From positions 1 through 64,000 of the forward strand of contig NZ_ANHX01000079.1 of assembly GCF_000316035.1 (NCBI RefSeq): a stretch of DNA of 64,000 nucleotides. The letters run 5' to 3'. Numbering within the stretch: position 1 is the stretch's first letter; every line of letters starts with the position of its first letter. Origin of the DNA: Paenibacillus sp. PAMC 26794 (GTDB lineage: Bacteria > Bacillota > Bacilli > Paenibacillales > Paenibacillaceae). This document shows positions 1 to 8,396 of the stretch, piece by piece. The position numbers and the translations under genes were made by a program. The notes beneath the pieces are model-generated. The model searched no databases. It saw only the letters and a list, made by a program, of their open reading frames with translations, and had not been told where the DNA came from.

Positions 1-561
1 CTGAAAAAGGATGCCACTGCATTTGATGATTTAACCGAGCTACGTATGGTAGGAATAGAAAAATCTAATCTTGAATTGGTATCTAGTTTGACAACAGGCA
101 ATACCTCTATCTCTGATATTTCAGGTAAGAGAAAAACCTTTAGAAATGGATCTGGGAGTCTGGAGTTTCACCGTTTAATTGCTGTGAATGTGCAGGAATG
201 GAATAAAAAGAAAAGCATCTATGCGCCACTCTTTGTTGCAGCAGATGATAAGTCCTTTTATGATGAAATGACAAATGTACTACCAGTATTTTCAGAAATC
301 ACTATTTATCCTAAGGCTAAAGACTTTGATGTAATTCATTATTTAAATGGTGTTATTGATTTTACAGGTGGATCTAAAATAGTAAACAAATTGCATGAAA
401 AGTATGGGTACATTAATTTGCCCAACATGAATACAAAGCAATTCTTCAAAGAAAACAATAAGGGAGTAAGACTATGGGTTGCTAACTACATTGATCTCAA
501 TAACCCGAATTCCCAATTTGATATGGACGGTGGATCGTTTGCTGTGATCAGAAAGAAATGA
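1..561 (+). CDS. Hypothetical protein, 5' end outside window
   Basis: The reading frame is open from base 1 to a TGA at 559-561, so the real start lies upstream; an internal ATG is at 46. The visible 186 residues are hydrophilic, with no transmembrane segment, lipobox or motif I recognise. The DNA is clearly AT-richer than most of the window. The next gene starts 12 bases after the stop, so the two are probably cotranscribed. I cannot assign a function. Confidence 0.6.
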   Translation: MKKDATAFDDLTELRMVGIEKSNLELVSSLTTGNTSISDISGKRKTFRNGSGSLEFHRLIAVNVQEWNKKKSIYAPLFVAADDKSFYDEMTNVLPVFSEITIYPKAKDFDVIHYLNGVIDFTGGSKIVNKLHEKYGYINLPNMNTKQFFKENNKGVRLWVANYIDLNNPNSQFDMDGGSFAVIRKK

Positions 562-573
562 GGTTAGTTTAGA

Positions 574-3500
574 ATGAAGAAGTATGTTTTTTCTGTTTTG
601 TTTACCCTCATAATTGTATATCTTACATTTGCATTATCTTATACATCATATGCAAATTTTAATAAAGGTTACCCAAATAAAGGTATTGAAGTTAATCCTA
701 GTGGATTAGCCAAAGGTAAACAATCAATAAAGGTAATGGTGACAGGAACTGCCTCCCCTCACCCTATGACAGTATGGACGCAAGGTGACGGTGATATTTG
801 GTCAGCAACAAGGAATGAAGGTGCTGATCGAGTAACAACAACCACATATGGAAGTGGAGCAGATGCCGTACCAAGAGGAGATGAATTTGTAAAAGATAAG
901 ATTAATACACAAAATTATGTTCCAGCATCATTAGGTGATGATAAACAAAACCTTTTCAGAAGGCCATATGTGAAATCATTAGGGATAGAAGACATTAACT
1001 ATGTCTCGGCCCCAAGTTATACAGTTGAACCTGGATCAAAGCCGGAGTATGAAAAAGGTAATTTGTTTGCAATACTAAAAACAAAAACAGGATACCCGAA
1101 GCAAGCAACAAAAAAAGAACCTTATGGTGGTGTTAGACCTGATGGACATCGTAAATACCAAGCGACCTATGATACCCCGTTGAAAATTGAATACTCCGGT
1201 TACGTGACTGAAACCAAAGAGATCCGTGTCCGAGAAGACATGCAACTTCAGGTTAATGATGTGAAATCCCTTGTAGCAGAAATCCGAACCAAGCAGTATG
1301 ACCAAGAAGAATTCGGTAACTGGGTGAATGTTTCCAAACGCTCCGACCAAATCGAGTGGAGTTCAAATAAACAAAACGTAGTTTATGTAGAACCAAAAAC
1401 TGGTCAGATCGTTGCGAAAAATATTGGTACAGCAATCATCACGGCAAAATGGAAGAATTCCGAAGATGGACCGTATCACATTTATGAAAATGTAACGATT
1501 ACAGTTGGCGACACGCCACCACCCGAAATTCCGGAAACGCCAGATGCGGCATGTGCAGAGTCACCTGTCGGAGAAATGACAGGGGAGAGAATGGACCCTA
1601 ATGCAAGCGCAGTTATTAAGGCCGATCAACGTGGAAGTGAGCCATTTGACGTACTGCGAGGTATCCCTACCTCTGAGAGTTTATATGGCAATGTATTTGG
1701 TCTAAGTTACCTATTCCAAAATAAGTTTGTGAATATGCAAGGCACTTGTACATATACCGTAGTTGTTGAAAAAACGTATAACAAAACGTGGACAGACGTA
1801 AAGGAAATCTCGGATGGTAAAGGCGGTACGACAACGGTATCAACTCCAAGATCTAGAGATGTAAAAGTACCCTACACCTATACTGTGAAACGGGATTTCG
1901 AGTATTGGAAAATTGACACTTTGCTTGTTTATGAGATAACCGATGCGATCCTAAAAAACTATGCTTTACCACAGATTGAACTATATCCTGCTGATTATCG
2001 TAGTCCCATCTATGCGGCGGCTACGAACGGTACCTTTTACGCACCCAATACACCGGCTGTGTTAACAGCGCCTTCACAGCCAGTGCCGGGAGGGACCAGC
2101 GAACCTCCAACACCAACAGATGATCTCTCATCAATTGCGGAAGATGCTGTGCCAAAGGTCCAAGTTAAGAATGACTATTTGAAGTTTAATGGGGCTGTTG
2201 TCATGGACAACGCAAAAGTAGAAGAAACGGGGCCAACGCCAGGTCAGATCGCAGAACCCCAAATGATTGGCAAAGATATTCTGTACAGTCCTGACAATGA
2301 AATATCCAAAACCTTGTTAAATAAGAAGGATACGCCTAGCACAGGCGAAATCCGTTATGAATTAATGAGTGGAAATGTTAATGAGGGTAATGAGGAAGAA
2401 ACCTTTGAAATTCCGGGGATTAACACGGTCACTGTTCATACTCCGGTCGTGAACTATTCTCTTGTTTCAGACGATCAGCCTCATAATCAGAAAACAATAC
2501 CGAATATGGCTCGGTCTGCCCTTATTTTGGAGCGGCCGTTCACAGTCCGTATCCCCACGAGCGGACAGCATTTAGATGTCAACTCGTATCCGGGATATGG
2601 GGATCGGGATTATGCCAAATATTATCGAATCAAACAGGTGCGGTTTCCGTTTGACGTGTACAGTGCCGACCGGACACAGTTTTACCCGCGGAGTACATGG
2701 ATCGATATTCCGGTGGACGTGCTCGATACCACCTTTTATCTGCCTGTGTGGGTAGATGAGGGAGATTACCAGGTGGAGTTCCGTAATATTGCAGAGAATG
2801 CACCTGCTGATTTTGAATCGATGTCCAGGAGCAATGCCCAACCAGATGCCAACACAGATCTAACCTACCATCTAGCCAGCGACGAAGTATCCGTGGAGGT
2901 CATTGGGAGGTTATACGACTTTGAAATTACGGACATTGCAGACTACAACTGGGAGCTTGTTTTCCGGCGGTTTAAGGGTAGCATTGCACCCACCTGGATC
3001 AGTTATTGGACAGGAACGCAGGGCATCGACGGTGACAAGCGGGGGAACAAACCGCAGTTTACCATACCGATTCGCCCAGGCAGTCATCCGCTGCAAGGGT
3101 ATCAGAATGTGGCTGTGAAGACGGGATATCACTTTAAGTTTGATTTCAAAACCAAGGGTAATATGTTCGGGCCCAGAGACGGCATTCGCCTGACTCCGAC
3201 CTTTGATTTTGTTAGCAAAGATGGGAAAACACGCGTACCAGTAGATCTGTATTACTCGACGAACCAGCGAAGTTTTATTCGTATAGGTTCAGCAGAGGAT
3301 CAAGTCAAGCGGTTTGTTATTCTCAATGATCGATTACGTCAAGTACCTTCGGAACAGCTACGAGATACGGCGACCTATAAATATAATCGCTATGGCGAAA
3401 TTCATCCAGGGATGATGAGTGAACGTACGTATCAGGATTATTACCGGGATAAATTTACGAAAATGAAAACCCCTGTAGGCGGATACAGTCTGCTGCTGAT

Positions 3501-3945
3501 GCCGGAGCAATTACGTACGTTTATCGGACCCAAAACGAATATTCCGACGAACGCAAGTGCGGATGTACTTCGTGCAAATGCTGCCATTCAGCAGTGGTAT
3601 GGAGAGTATAGTCTACCCGCCGAGCCTTACGTGGTTCAAGCAGGAACCAATCTGGCCGAGTATGGGCGTACCCATGGTGGTTTGGATGCAAAGTCACCGA
3701 TCTTCCTGAAAAATGGTTATATCGTGGTCAACTTTAACTTGGAGTCGATCCAGGAAGGGAACCTGGGGGCTCCGCATCTGCAATATATCCATGCACCGCT
3801 GATGAACCAATGGTTGCTGGAAGGATTTCAGCGTCAAGTCGAAGATAGCTACGGCAACTCGTTCACTTTAAGGGACGGAGATGTGGTGTTCTACCATGCC
3901 GATCGTTCCAGCCGAGATGATTTCAGTGCACAGGTGCCACACTAG
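574..3945 (+). CDS. Large secreted protein with a Big2-like domain, function unknown
   Basis: This is a 1123-residue exported protein. ATG at 574 follows a GAGG ribosome site. Residues 1-27 form a signal peptide (KK, long hydrophobic core, SYA cleavage region). Residues about 226-313 look like a bacterial Ig-like group 2 domain: IEWSS, then VYVEPKTGQIVAKNIGTAIITA, then a V-T-I-TV strand. Proline-rich linkers follow at about 312-325 and 498-520. The remaining 600 residues are rich in Tyr, Arg, Asp and beta-type sequence with no enzyme motif I recognise. From memory it resembles large Paenibacillus surface proteins annotated with DUF5704; I could not verify this. The first 500-600 bp are AT-rich while the 3' two thirds match the genome average, which suggests mosaic origin. 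No sortase motif or membrane anchor is seen at the C-terminus, so it is probably released or wall-bound non-covalently. Confidence 0.75.
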   Translation: MKKYVFSVLFTLIIVYLTFALSYTSYANFNKGYPNKGIEVNPSGLAKGKQSIKVMVTGTASPHPMTVWTQGDGDIWSATRNEGADRVTTTTYGSGADAVPRGDEFVKDKINTQNYVPASLGDDKQNLFRRPYVKSLGIEDINYVSAPSYTVEPGSKPEYEKGNLFAILKTKTGYPKQATKKEPYGGVRPDGHRKYQATYDTPLKIEYSGYVTETKEIRVREDMQLQVNDVKSLVAEIRTKQYDQEEFGNWVNVSKRSDQIEWSSNKQNVVYVEPKTGQIVAKNIGTAIITAKWKNSEDGPYHIYENVTITVGDTPPPEIPETPDAACAESPVGEMTGERMDPNASAVIKADQRGSEPFDVLRGIPTSESLYGNVFGLSYLFQNKFVNMQGTCTYTVVVEKTYNKTWTDVKEISDGKGGTTTVSTPRSRDVKVPYTYTVKRDFEYWKIDTLLVYEITDAILKNYALPQIELYPADYRSPIYAAATNGTFYAPNTPAVLTAPSQPVPGGTSEPPTPTDDLSSIAEDAVPKVQVKNDYLKFNGAVVMDNAKVEETGPTPGQIAEPQMIGKDILYSPDNEISKTLLNKKDTPSTGEIRYELMSGNVNEGNEEETFEIPGINTVTVHTPVVNYSLVSDDQPHNQKTIPNMARSALILERPFTVRIPTSGQHLDVNSYPGYGDRDYAKYYRIKQVRFPFDVYSADRTQFYPRSTWIDIPVDVLDTTFYLPVWVDEGDYQVEFRNIAENAPADFESMSRSNAQPDANTDLTYHLASDEVSVEVIGRLYDFEITDIADYNWELVFRRFKGSIAPTWISYWTGTQGIDGDKRGNKPQFTIPIRPGSHPLQGYQNVAVKTGYHFKFDFKTKGNMFGPRDGIRLTPTFDFVSKDGKTRVPVDLYYSTNQRSFIRIGSAEDQVKRFVILNDRLRQVPSEQLRDTATYKYNRYGEIHPGMMSERTYQDYYRDKFTKMKTPVGGYSLLLMPEQLRTFIGPKTNIPTNASADVLRANAAIQQWYGEYSLPAEPYVVQAGTNLAEYGRTHGGLDAKSPIFLKNGYIVVNFNLESIQEGNLGAPHLQYIHAPLMNQWLLEGFQRQVEDSYGNSFTLRDGDVVFYHADRSSRDDFSAQVPH

Positions 3946-3961
3946 GTAGTATGAAGAGTAC

Positions 3962-4011
3962 AATAACAAGAAGGCGATTCTTACTTTGGTAAGTATCGCC
4001 TTCTTGTTATT
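3962..4011. terminator. Bidirectional terminator
   Basis: Perfect 17-bp arms (3962-3978 and 3995-4011) with a further 5-bp inner stem and a 4-base loop. A-rich and T-rich flanks sit on both sides. It lies between convergent genes ending at 3945 and 4044. Confidence 0.85.
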
Positions 4012-4043
4012 TATCCAAATTAACGTTGCAAAAAGCTATCCAG

Positions 4044-4622
4044 TTACCCCATCTTCCGCCCAAGCTGTTCGATCTTATCCAACCAATTCTTTCTCTGTTC
4101 ATCTGATTTCTTACCAACTTGATCTACAGTTGTTATCCGCACAGGTTTGATGCCAGTCAGTGCAAATGTGGAGATCTTCATCATTTTATGTGCGGGCTCA
4201 CCCTGGAACCATTTGAAATACCAGCTTGGGCCATCCATCGTAGTGATCATGCGAGCGGTGCGGCCTTTGAGCAGTTGATCCGGGAATGGTTTTCCTTTCT
4301 GATACTTGAAGGCGTAACCCGGCATAAAGATTCGGTCAACGAAACCTTTCAGCAGGGCAGGTGGTCCTCCCCACCAGATTGGGAATACCCATACAAGATG
4401 CTCGGCCCACTTGATCGATTCTTGGGCTTGTAGCAAATCCGGTTCGAGTGGAAGTTTATTACGATATCCTCCCTCCAGATTCATGTTGAATGCCAACTCG
4501 TTCAGGGTGATCATGCGAACGTCTGCGCCAGCTTGAACCGCACCTTTACGGTAAGCCTCGGCGATTGCACCGTTGTAACTGGGAGAGACGGGATTGCCTT
4601 GAATAATTAATATTTTTTTCAT
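4044..4622 (-). CDS. NAD(P)H-dependent oxidoreductase, flavodoxin-like fold
   Basis: A 192-residue protein of the NAD(P)H quinone oxidoreductase (MdaB/YwrO-like) family, which uses bound FMN or FAD for two-electron reduction of quinones or electrophiles. The N-terminus KKILIIQGNPVSPSYNGAIA is the phosphate-binding strand-loop. WVFPIWWGGPPALLKGFVDR is the hallmark central motif and GKTAR-like GRTARMITTMDGP the next strand. The ATG at 4622 has an AGGA 13 bases upstream; an in-frame GTG at 4634 would add four residues but sits too close to that site, so the start is unsettled. A 16-bp palindrome at 4648-4663 matches one before the neighbouring TetR gene, which suggests TetR-controlled expression in response to a toxic compound. 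Confidence 0.88.
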   Translation of the reverse strand: MKKILIIQGNPVSPSYNGAIAEAYRKGAVQAGADVRMITLNELAFNMNLEGGYRNKLPLEPDLLQAQESIKWAEHLVWVFPIWWGGPPALLKGFVDRIFMPGYAFKYQKGKPFPDQLLKGRTARMITTMDGPSWYFKWFQGEPAHKMMKISTFALTGIKPVRITTVDQVGKKSDEQRKNWLDKIEQLGRKMG

Positions 4623-4647
4623 GGAAGATGACACGTCCTGACTATTT

Positions 4648-4663
4648 TAGTTAATGAACACTA
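4648..4663. promoter_or_regulatory. Putative TetR operator before oxidoreductase
   Basis: TAGTTAATGAACACTA: arms TAGT and ACTA separated by 8 bases. The same TAGT-N8-ACTA layout occurs at 5532-5547 before the TetR gene; four of the eight central bases also agree. Confidence 0.5.
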
Positions 4664-4753
4664 ACCTCATGTGCAAAAAGAAAAGGTCACGTATGACCCG
4701 GTAATCCATCTGTATATCCTGATGGGATGTTAACGATTCTCTTTAGAAGTTAT

Positions 4754-4879
4754 TCAACAAGTCCGCTTTTGTTTACGAATCAGGCCTAGCAGCATCATCC
4801 GCATTTGAATATGGGATTCAGCCGAAATAAGCCGATGTTTATGAAGGTTGTTTGCTTCGGAAACAATGTAGTTGCTCAC
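4754..4879 (-). CDS. Possible 41-residue small protein
   Basis: A GTG-started frame in the gap between the oxidoreductase and TetR genes, with AGGG 8 bases before the GTG. The product ends in an amphipathic, basic helix (LISAESHIQMRMMLLGLIRK). No family is recognised. It could be chance; the other content of this gap is the operator at 4648-4663. Confidence 0.22.
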   Translation of the reverse strand: MSNYIVSEANNLHKHRLISAESHIQMRMMLLGLIRKQKRTC

Positions 4880-4933
4880 GTCGTTTTCCCTACGATCCGC
4901 TACTCCATTTCTAGCTTCATCCCATTTCCATCA

Positions 4934-5524
4934 TTACTCCTGGGGTAGGTGTCCCAACATTGATGCAAGTCGGTGAACAGTCTCGCCCGTATAAGGTACC
5001 AACAGCTCTGGTAGCTCACCTTGCATACTGGAGACCGCCATGCGTGTAATTGCACCGATCACCAGAACGGCCGTGAGCCGTGAATCCTGCTGAGGCAATT
5101 CACCCCGCATCATTCCCTGATCGATCAGATCCATTAACGCATCCAATGGCTGACGGTAATCCTCGCTGCTTCCGGCTTCAATGAATATTTCATGATTCTG
5201 TGAAATCAGCAGCAGCCCGTAGGGATCTTCATCATGCAGATGGAGAACCTCCGTAACCAGTTGCTTGAAGCGTTCCAACACGGGACCTTCCTGCCGAACA
5301 TACCCGTCAATCAGTGCAGTATAGTCCGCGCAGTATTGGGTGAAGGCTTCCAGGGCAACGGCATCTTTGTTTTTAAAATGTTTGTAGATCGCCGCATCAG
5401 TTACTCCGGCGGCGTCACCGATCTCTTTGACGGATATGCCGTCAACGCCTTTGGTTGCGAACAAGCGCATCGCCGCTTGTAGGATATCTTTCTTTTTGCT
5501 ATCCACATGAGATTTGTTCTTCAT
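4934..5524 (-). CDS. TetR/AcrR family transcriptional regulator
   Basis: A 196-residue repressor. Residues about 8-55 form the TetR helix-turn-helix (KKDILQAAMRLFATKGVDGISVKEIGDAAGVTDAAIYKHFKNKDAV). The remainder is an all-helical ligand and dimerisation domain of normal length. A TAGT-N8-ACTA palindrome lies 8-23 bases before the ATG, and a second one precedes the oxidoreductase gene downstream on the same strand. The inferred role is autorepression plus control of that oxidoreductase, released by an unknown small molecule. Confidence 0.9.
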   Translation of the reverse strand: MKNKSHVDSKKKDILQAAMRLFATKGVDGISVKEIGDAAGVTDAAIYKHFKNKDAVALEAFTQYCADYTALIDGYVRQEGPVLERFKQLVTEVLHLHDEDPYGLLLISQNHEIFIEAGSSEDYRQPLDALMDLIDQGMMRGELPQQDSRLTAVLVIGAITRMAVSSMQGELPELLVPYTGETVHRLASMLGHLPQE

Positions 5525-5531
5525 GATTGTA

Positions 5532-5547
5532 TAGTAAGTGATTACTA
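5532..5547. promoter_or_regulatory. Putative TetR autoregulatory operator
   Basis: TAGTAAGTGATTACTA: perfect 6-base arms around GTGA, immediately upstream of the TetR start at 5524. It is the second copy of the TAGT-N8-ACTA motif found at 4648-4663. Confidence 0.55.
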
Positions 5548-5684
5548 ACTAAAATGCAACAAGCAATCTTGAAACTCTAAATTGAGACACTCAATAAGCG
5601 CTTGCGAACAAAGCTTGCAGGCTTGTAAGCGGCAACGTATGATGAATAGAAATCATAATCGGAGCGGCAGGGAGAACGAAATGG

Positions 5685-6668
5685 ATGGTGGATAGCGTGA
5701 ATGAAGAGTTGGATGCATACAGCTGGGTGACGCCCGAAGGAATGCTGAATGATCACTATATAACAAGCCGCGAACAGTTGTATAAAGGAATGAACGGACG
5801 ATATGTGGAGCGATTCACTGTTCCTAGCGGTGAAAGTTATATTTTCAAACCGCTGACGAATCCTGCGCAGCATGGACGGGAACGATGGATGTACGAGCGT
5901 GTGATGTCTGTTCTACCTCCGTTCTATCCGCAGCTCATTGCAGCGTCGGACCTTACCATTGCTCCAGCACAGAGCTGGATGATTTATGAGGATCTGGGGC
6001 AACTGGTGCATGATTCACAAGAAGCGACGATGCTCGGCGCAGCGGCACATATGGCAGCATGGCATGCATTGCCTGTTACGGATTGGAGTGAGCTGCCTCG
6101 CGTGGGCCAGAAACCGTCCATTCGCACAATGTTGGATGAGTTGCAAATACATAGGCAATCTACCGTTGATCTTTTATCCAGACTGGATATGCAGCTGTCC
6201 GAATCCGATTGGGACAAGATCTCCAGGTTGATCCTCACAGCAGAGGAAGAACTTCCTACCGTTCTGTGTCACGGAGACTTGCATCCCGGTAATCTGGCGG
6301 AAGTGGACGGCAGACTGGTCGTCTTGGACTGGGAGCATGCCCACCTGAACACGCCGCTGTGGGACGTAGTTCATCTGGTGGATCTCTCGCATCCGCTGTT
6401 TCCCAGAACGATTACGCCTGCATTGCGAGAGCGGGCCATGGATGTTTATTTGGACAAACTGGGGAGCCTGGGCGTGCAGATTGAACGGGTTTCTTTTGCA
6501 GAATGGTACGATGCCTATGCTATTGTATTCTCACTCTGGATGCTGCGTTTGATTGATGGTGACCTGAGAAGTGAGGAATGTGTGTGGCCGAAGGAACAGT
6601 TGCGTAACCAGTGGCTTGAGACGGCAGCGACGCTGGAACAGTGCATGAAGCACGTGGGTGAGGAATAG
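5685..6668 (+). CDS. Phosphotransferase family protein (APH-like)
   Basis: A 327-residue kinase-fold enzyme of the aminoglycoside/choline phosphotransferase superfamily. The catalytic loop LCHGDLHPGNL lies at about residues 197-207 and the metal-binding VVLDWEHA follows about ten residues later, as expected for the HxDxxxxN...D signature. AGGGAGAA 8 bases upstream supports ATG 5685 over the overlapping out-of-frame ATG at 5681. The glycosyltransferase gene starts 18 bases downstream, so they are likely an operon. The substrate is unknown: many homologues act on small metabolites rather than antibiotics, so resistance should not be assumed. Confidence 0.85.
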   Translation: MVDSVNEELDAYSWVTPEGMLNDHYITSREQLYKGMNGRYVERFTVPSGESYIFKPLTNPAQHGRERWMYERVMSVLPPFYPQLIAASDLTIAPAQSWMIYEDLGQLVHDSQEATMLGAAAHMAAWHALPVTDWSELPRVGQKPSIRTMLDELQIHRQSTVDLLSRLDMQLSESDWDKISRLILTAEEELPTVLCHGDLHPGNLAEVDGRLVVLDWEHAHLNTPLWDVVHLVDLSHPLFPRTITPALRERAMDVYLDKLGSLGVQIERVSFAEWYDAYAIVFSLWMLRLIDGDLRSEECVWPKEQLRNQWLETAATLEQCMKHVGEE

Positions 6669-6686
6669 AAATGAGGGGTGAGAAGC

Positions 6687-7685
6687 TTGCGTAAAGTCGG
6701 ACTTGTTATGCGTAAAATTCAATTTACAGAAGCTCAGGGGCCACGCGTATTTGCGGATCGGCTGAAGCAGATTGGTCTGGAGTTGGGTGTTGATATCGTG
6801 TTCATCTCGCCGGAGCGTCATGTCAGCGGATACGACTGGTTGCCGGGTTATGAGCATGAGAAAGGTGACCTGGTGAACTACGATATCGTGCTGGACCAGA
6901 TTCATAGCCAAAATATAGAGCATGTTATCTACACCGTATCCGGGTTTACGTTTTTGAAGATGTTCTTACCGAAAAGCGTATTGTTCCCGCACAGTTTCCC
7001 CGATCCCGTGCTAACGGGATATGAGATGATGAAGCCATTTTATACGATGGTGGATAAAGCAATTGTACAGACGGAGTTTTTGAAAACAGAACTGGGTCGC
7101 AATTTCGGTGTACATGACGTGAACGTCATTCCGATTGGCTTTAGCGAAGAGCTGGCGAACCGGCACTATGACCCGAGTCAGGTTGTGCATAATCGGGTTC
7201 TCTGGATCGGTCGGGATGAGGCGAACCGTCGCCCGGATCTAGTTTTGGAATACGCTCGGCAGAACCCGGACAAGGAAGTATATATGGTGTTTGGCGGTGT
7301 ACGCTATAAGGAAACCATGAAGAAGTACGACATTCCTTCCAACGTGAAGCTGAAGTTTGCGCTCACGCAGGATGAGATATTTACGTTGATGAACTCATCC
7401 AAGGTGTATTGGAGCTGTTCGGCCTTTGATACGTTTGCGATGCCGCTGACGGAAGCGATGGCGATGGGCAAAATGGTCGTGAAGCCGGAGCATGCCTGCT
7501 ACGGTCACATTCGATCCACGCATGCCTTTGCAGGCAACGAGGATAACTGGTTTGAACTGGTGAACATGGCTGCGGCTGCGCCGCGCAGTGTGTCAGAAGA
7601 CAACCGGGAGTATGCGTTTGGTGCTTTTTCGCGCACGAAGATGAAAGAAGGGTACCAGAACTTTTTCTCAGATTGGTTGAAGTAA
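6687..7685 (+). CDS. Glycosyltransferase (GT-B, group 1 type)
   Basis: A 332-residue protein with a GT-B layout. The N-terminal half holds NIEHVIYTVSGFTFLK and KAIVQTEFLK (acceptor side). The C-terminal half holds RVLWIGRDEANRRPDLVLEYA and PLTEAMAMGKMVVKPEHAC, a degenerate form of the donor-binding E-x7-E region. TTG at 6687 is preferred because AGGGG lies 8 bases upstream; GTG 6678 has no room for a ribosome site. It probably follows the phosphotransferase in one transcript. The sugar and acceptor cannot be read from the sequence. Confidence 0.75.
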   Translation: MRKVGLVMRKIQFTEAQGPRVFADRLKQIGLELGVDIVFISPERHVSGYDWLPGYEHEKGDLVNYDIVLDQIHSQNIEHVIYTVSGFTFLKMFLPKSVLFPHSFPDPVLTGYEMMKPFYTMVDKAIVQTEFLKTELGRNFGVHDVNVIPIGFSEELANRHYDPSQVVHNRVLWIGRDEANRRPDLVLEYARQNPDKEVYMVFGGVRYKETMKKYDIPSNVKLKFALTQDEIFTLMNSSKVYWSCSAFDTFAMPLTEAMAMGKMVVKPEHACYGHIRSTHAFAGNEDNWFELVNMAAAAPRSVSEDNREYAFGAFSRTKMKEGYQNFFSDWLK

Positions 7686-7738
7686 CGTAAGGTCTGTAAC
7701 AAAGGGCTTGATCCATCCAGAAACAGGAGGGGAACCTT

Positions 7739-8023
7739 ATGGAAGTACTGATCTTGTGGACATTGGGAATGTGGGCAGTGCAGCTGCTGATTGAATGGTT
7801 TATCTACCGGTTACAAGGACGCCGAATGACGTGGGTACAATATATATTGCCATGTGTGGCCTTGCTCGGCGGTGCCGTTGTAATCATGATTAGCATCGAT
7901 ATTGGCGGGTGGAACGGCATCGGATATGCCCTGCTCGGCGCATCACTGGGTACCTCGGGAATGTTAACGCTTATTACGGTGGCGATCAGGGATGTAATGC
8001 TTCGGCGACGGGGCAGGAATTAA
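7739..8023 (+). CDS. Small integral membrane protein, unknown
   Basis: A 94-residue protein with three predicted membrane segments, at about residues 3-25, 33-54 and 58-82, and a basic C-terminus (RDVMLRRRGRN). AGGAGGGG lies a few bases before the ATG. No family is recognised with confidence; size and topology recall small YesK-like membrane proteins. Confidence 0.7.
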   Translation: MEVLILWTLGMWAVQLLIEWFIYRLQGRRMTWVQYILPCVALLGGAVVIMISIDIGGWNGIGYALLGASLGTSGMLTLITVAIRDVMLRRRGRN

Positions 8024-8136
8024 GCGTAAGAATGAAACTACTGTACAGTGAGATTGAATTGGGCGACGGGATGGTTGCGGAAACGCATTCGTCTGTGATA
8101 TATTGACATTAATTATGACAAGGGAGGTGAAGACAG

Positions 8137-8298
8137 GTGAATCACGAGATGCTTAACAACCGTATTAGCCAGCTGCCGATTGCTATGGCTGGCATTGTTC
8201 ATACTTTTCTGACCAACGGGAGAAGTCTGTCCAATTTTGAATATACGGAAGTTAACATTTGCGAGAAGATGCCTGCCTTGACCTCATTCGGACGATAA
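8137..8298 (+). CDS. 53-residue ORF in the ABC-F leader
   Basis: GTG at 8137 has an excellent AGGGAGGTGA 6 bases upstream, and the frame runs to TAA at 8296. The product is a small mixed-character peptide (ISQLPIAMAGIVHTFLTNG in the middle) without recognised motif. A strong terminator starts 22 bases after the stop and lies before the ABC-F start, so this may be a translated leader coupling ribosome stalling to readthrough. It could also be an independent small gene. Confidence 0.5.
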   Translation: MNHEMLNNRISQLPIAMAGIVHTFLTNGRSLSNFEYTEVNICEKMPALTSFGR

Positions 8299-8320
8299 GC
8301 GATATTGCTTGAATTCTGAA

Positions 8321-8353
8321 GGGCCGCGGAGCTAACCTCCTGCGGCTCTTTTT
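8321..8353 (+). terminator. Attenuator-like terminator before the ABC-F gene
   Basis: An 11-pair GC-rich stem (8321-8331 with 8337-8348, one bulged T), loop CTAAC, then TTTTT. It ends 43 bases before the ABC-F ATG, so transcripts from upstream must read through it to express that gene. Confidence 0.75.
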
Positions 8354-8396
8354 GTATTGCGGTCAGGATCTTCCATACCATAGGAGGAACCTTATT

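Noticed and set aside
7381-7716. Antisense ORF over the glycosyltransferase end
   Set aside because: No ribosome site, biased composition, and the plus-strand frame is a recognised family.
8352-8396. N-terminal extension of the ABC-F protein
   Set aside because: It would start inside the terminator T-run with no ribosome site; AGGAGG fixes the start at 8397.
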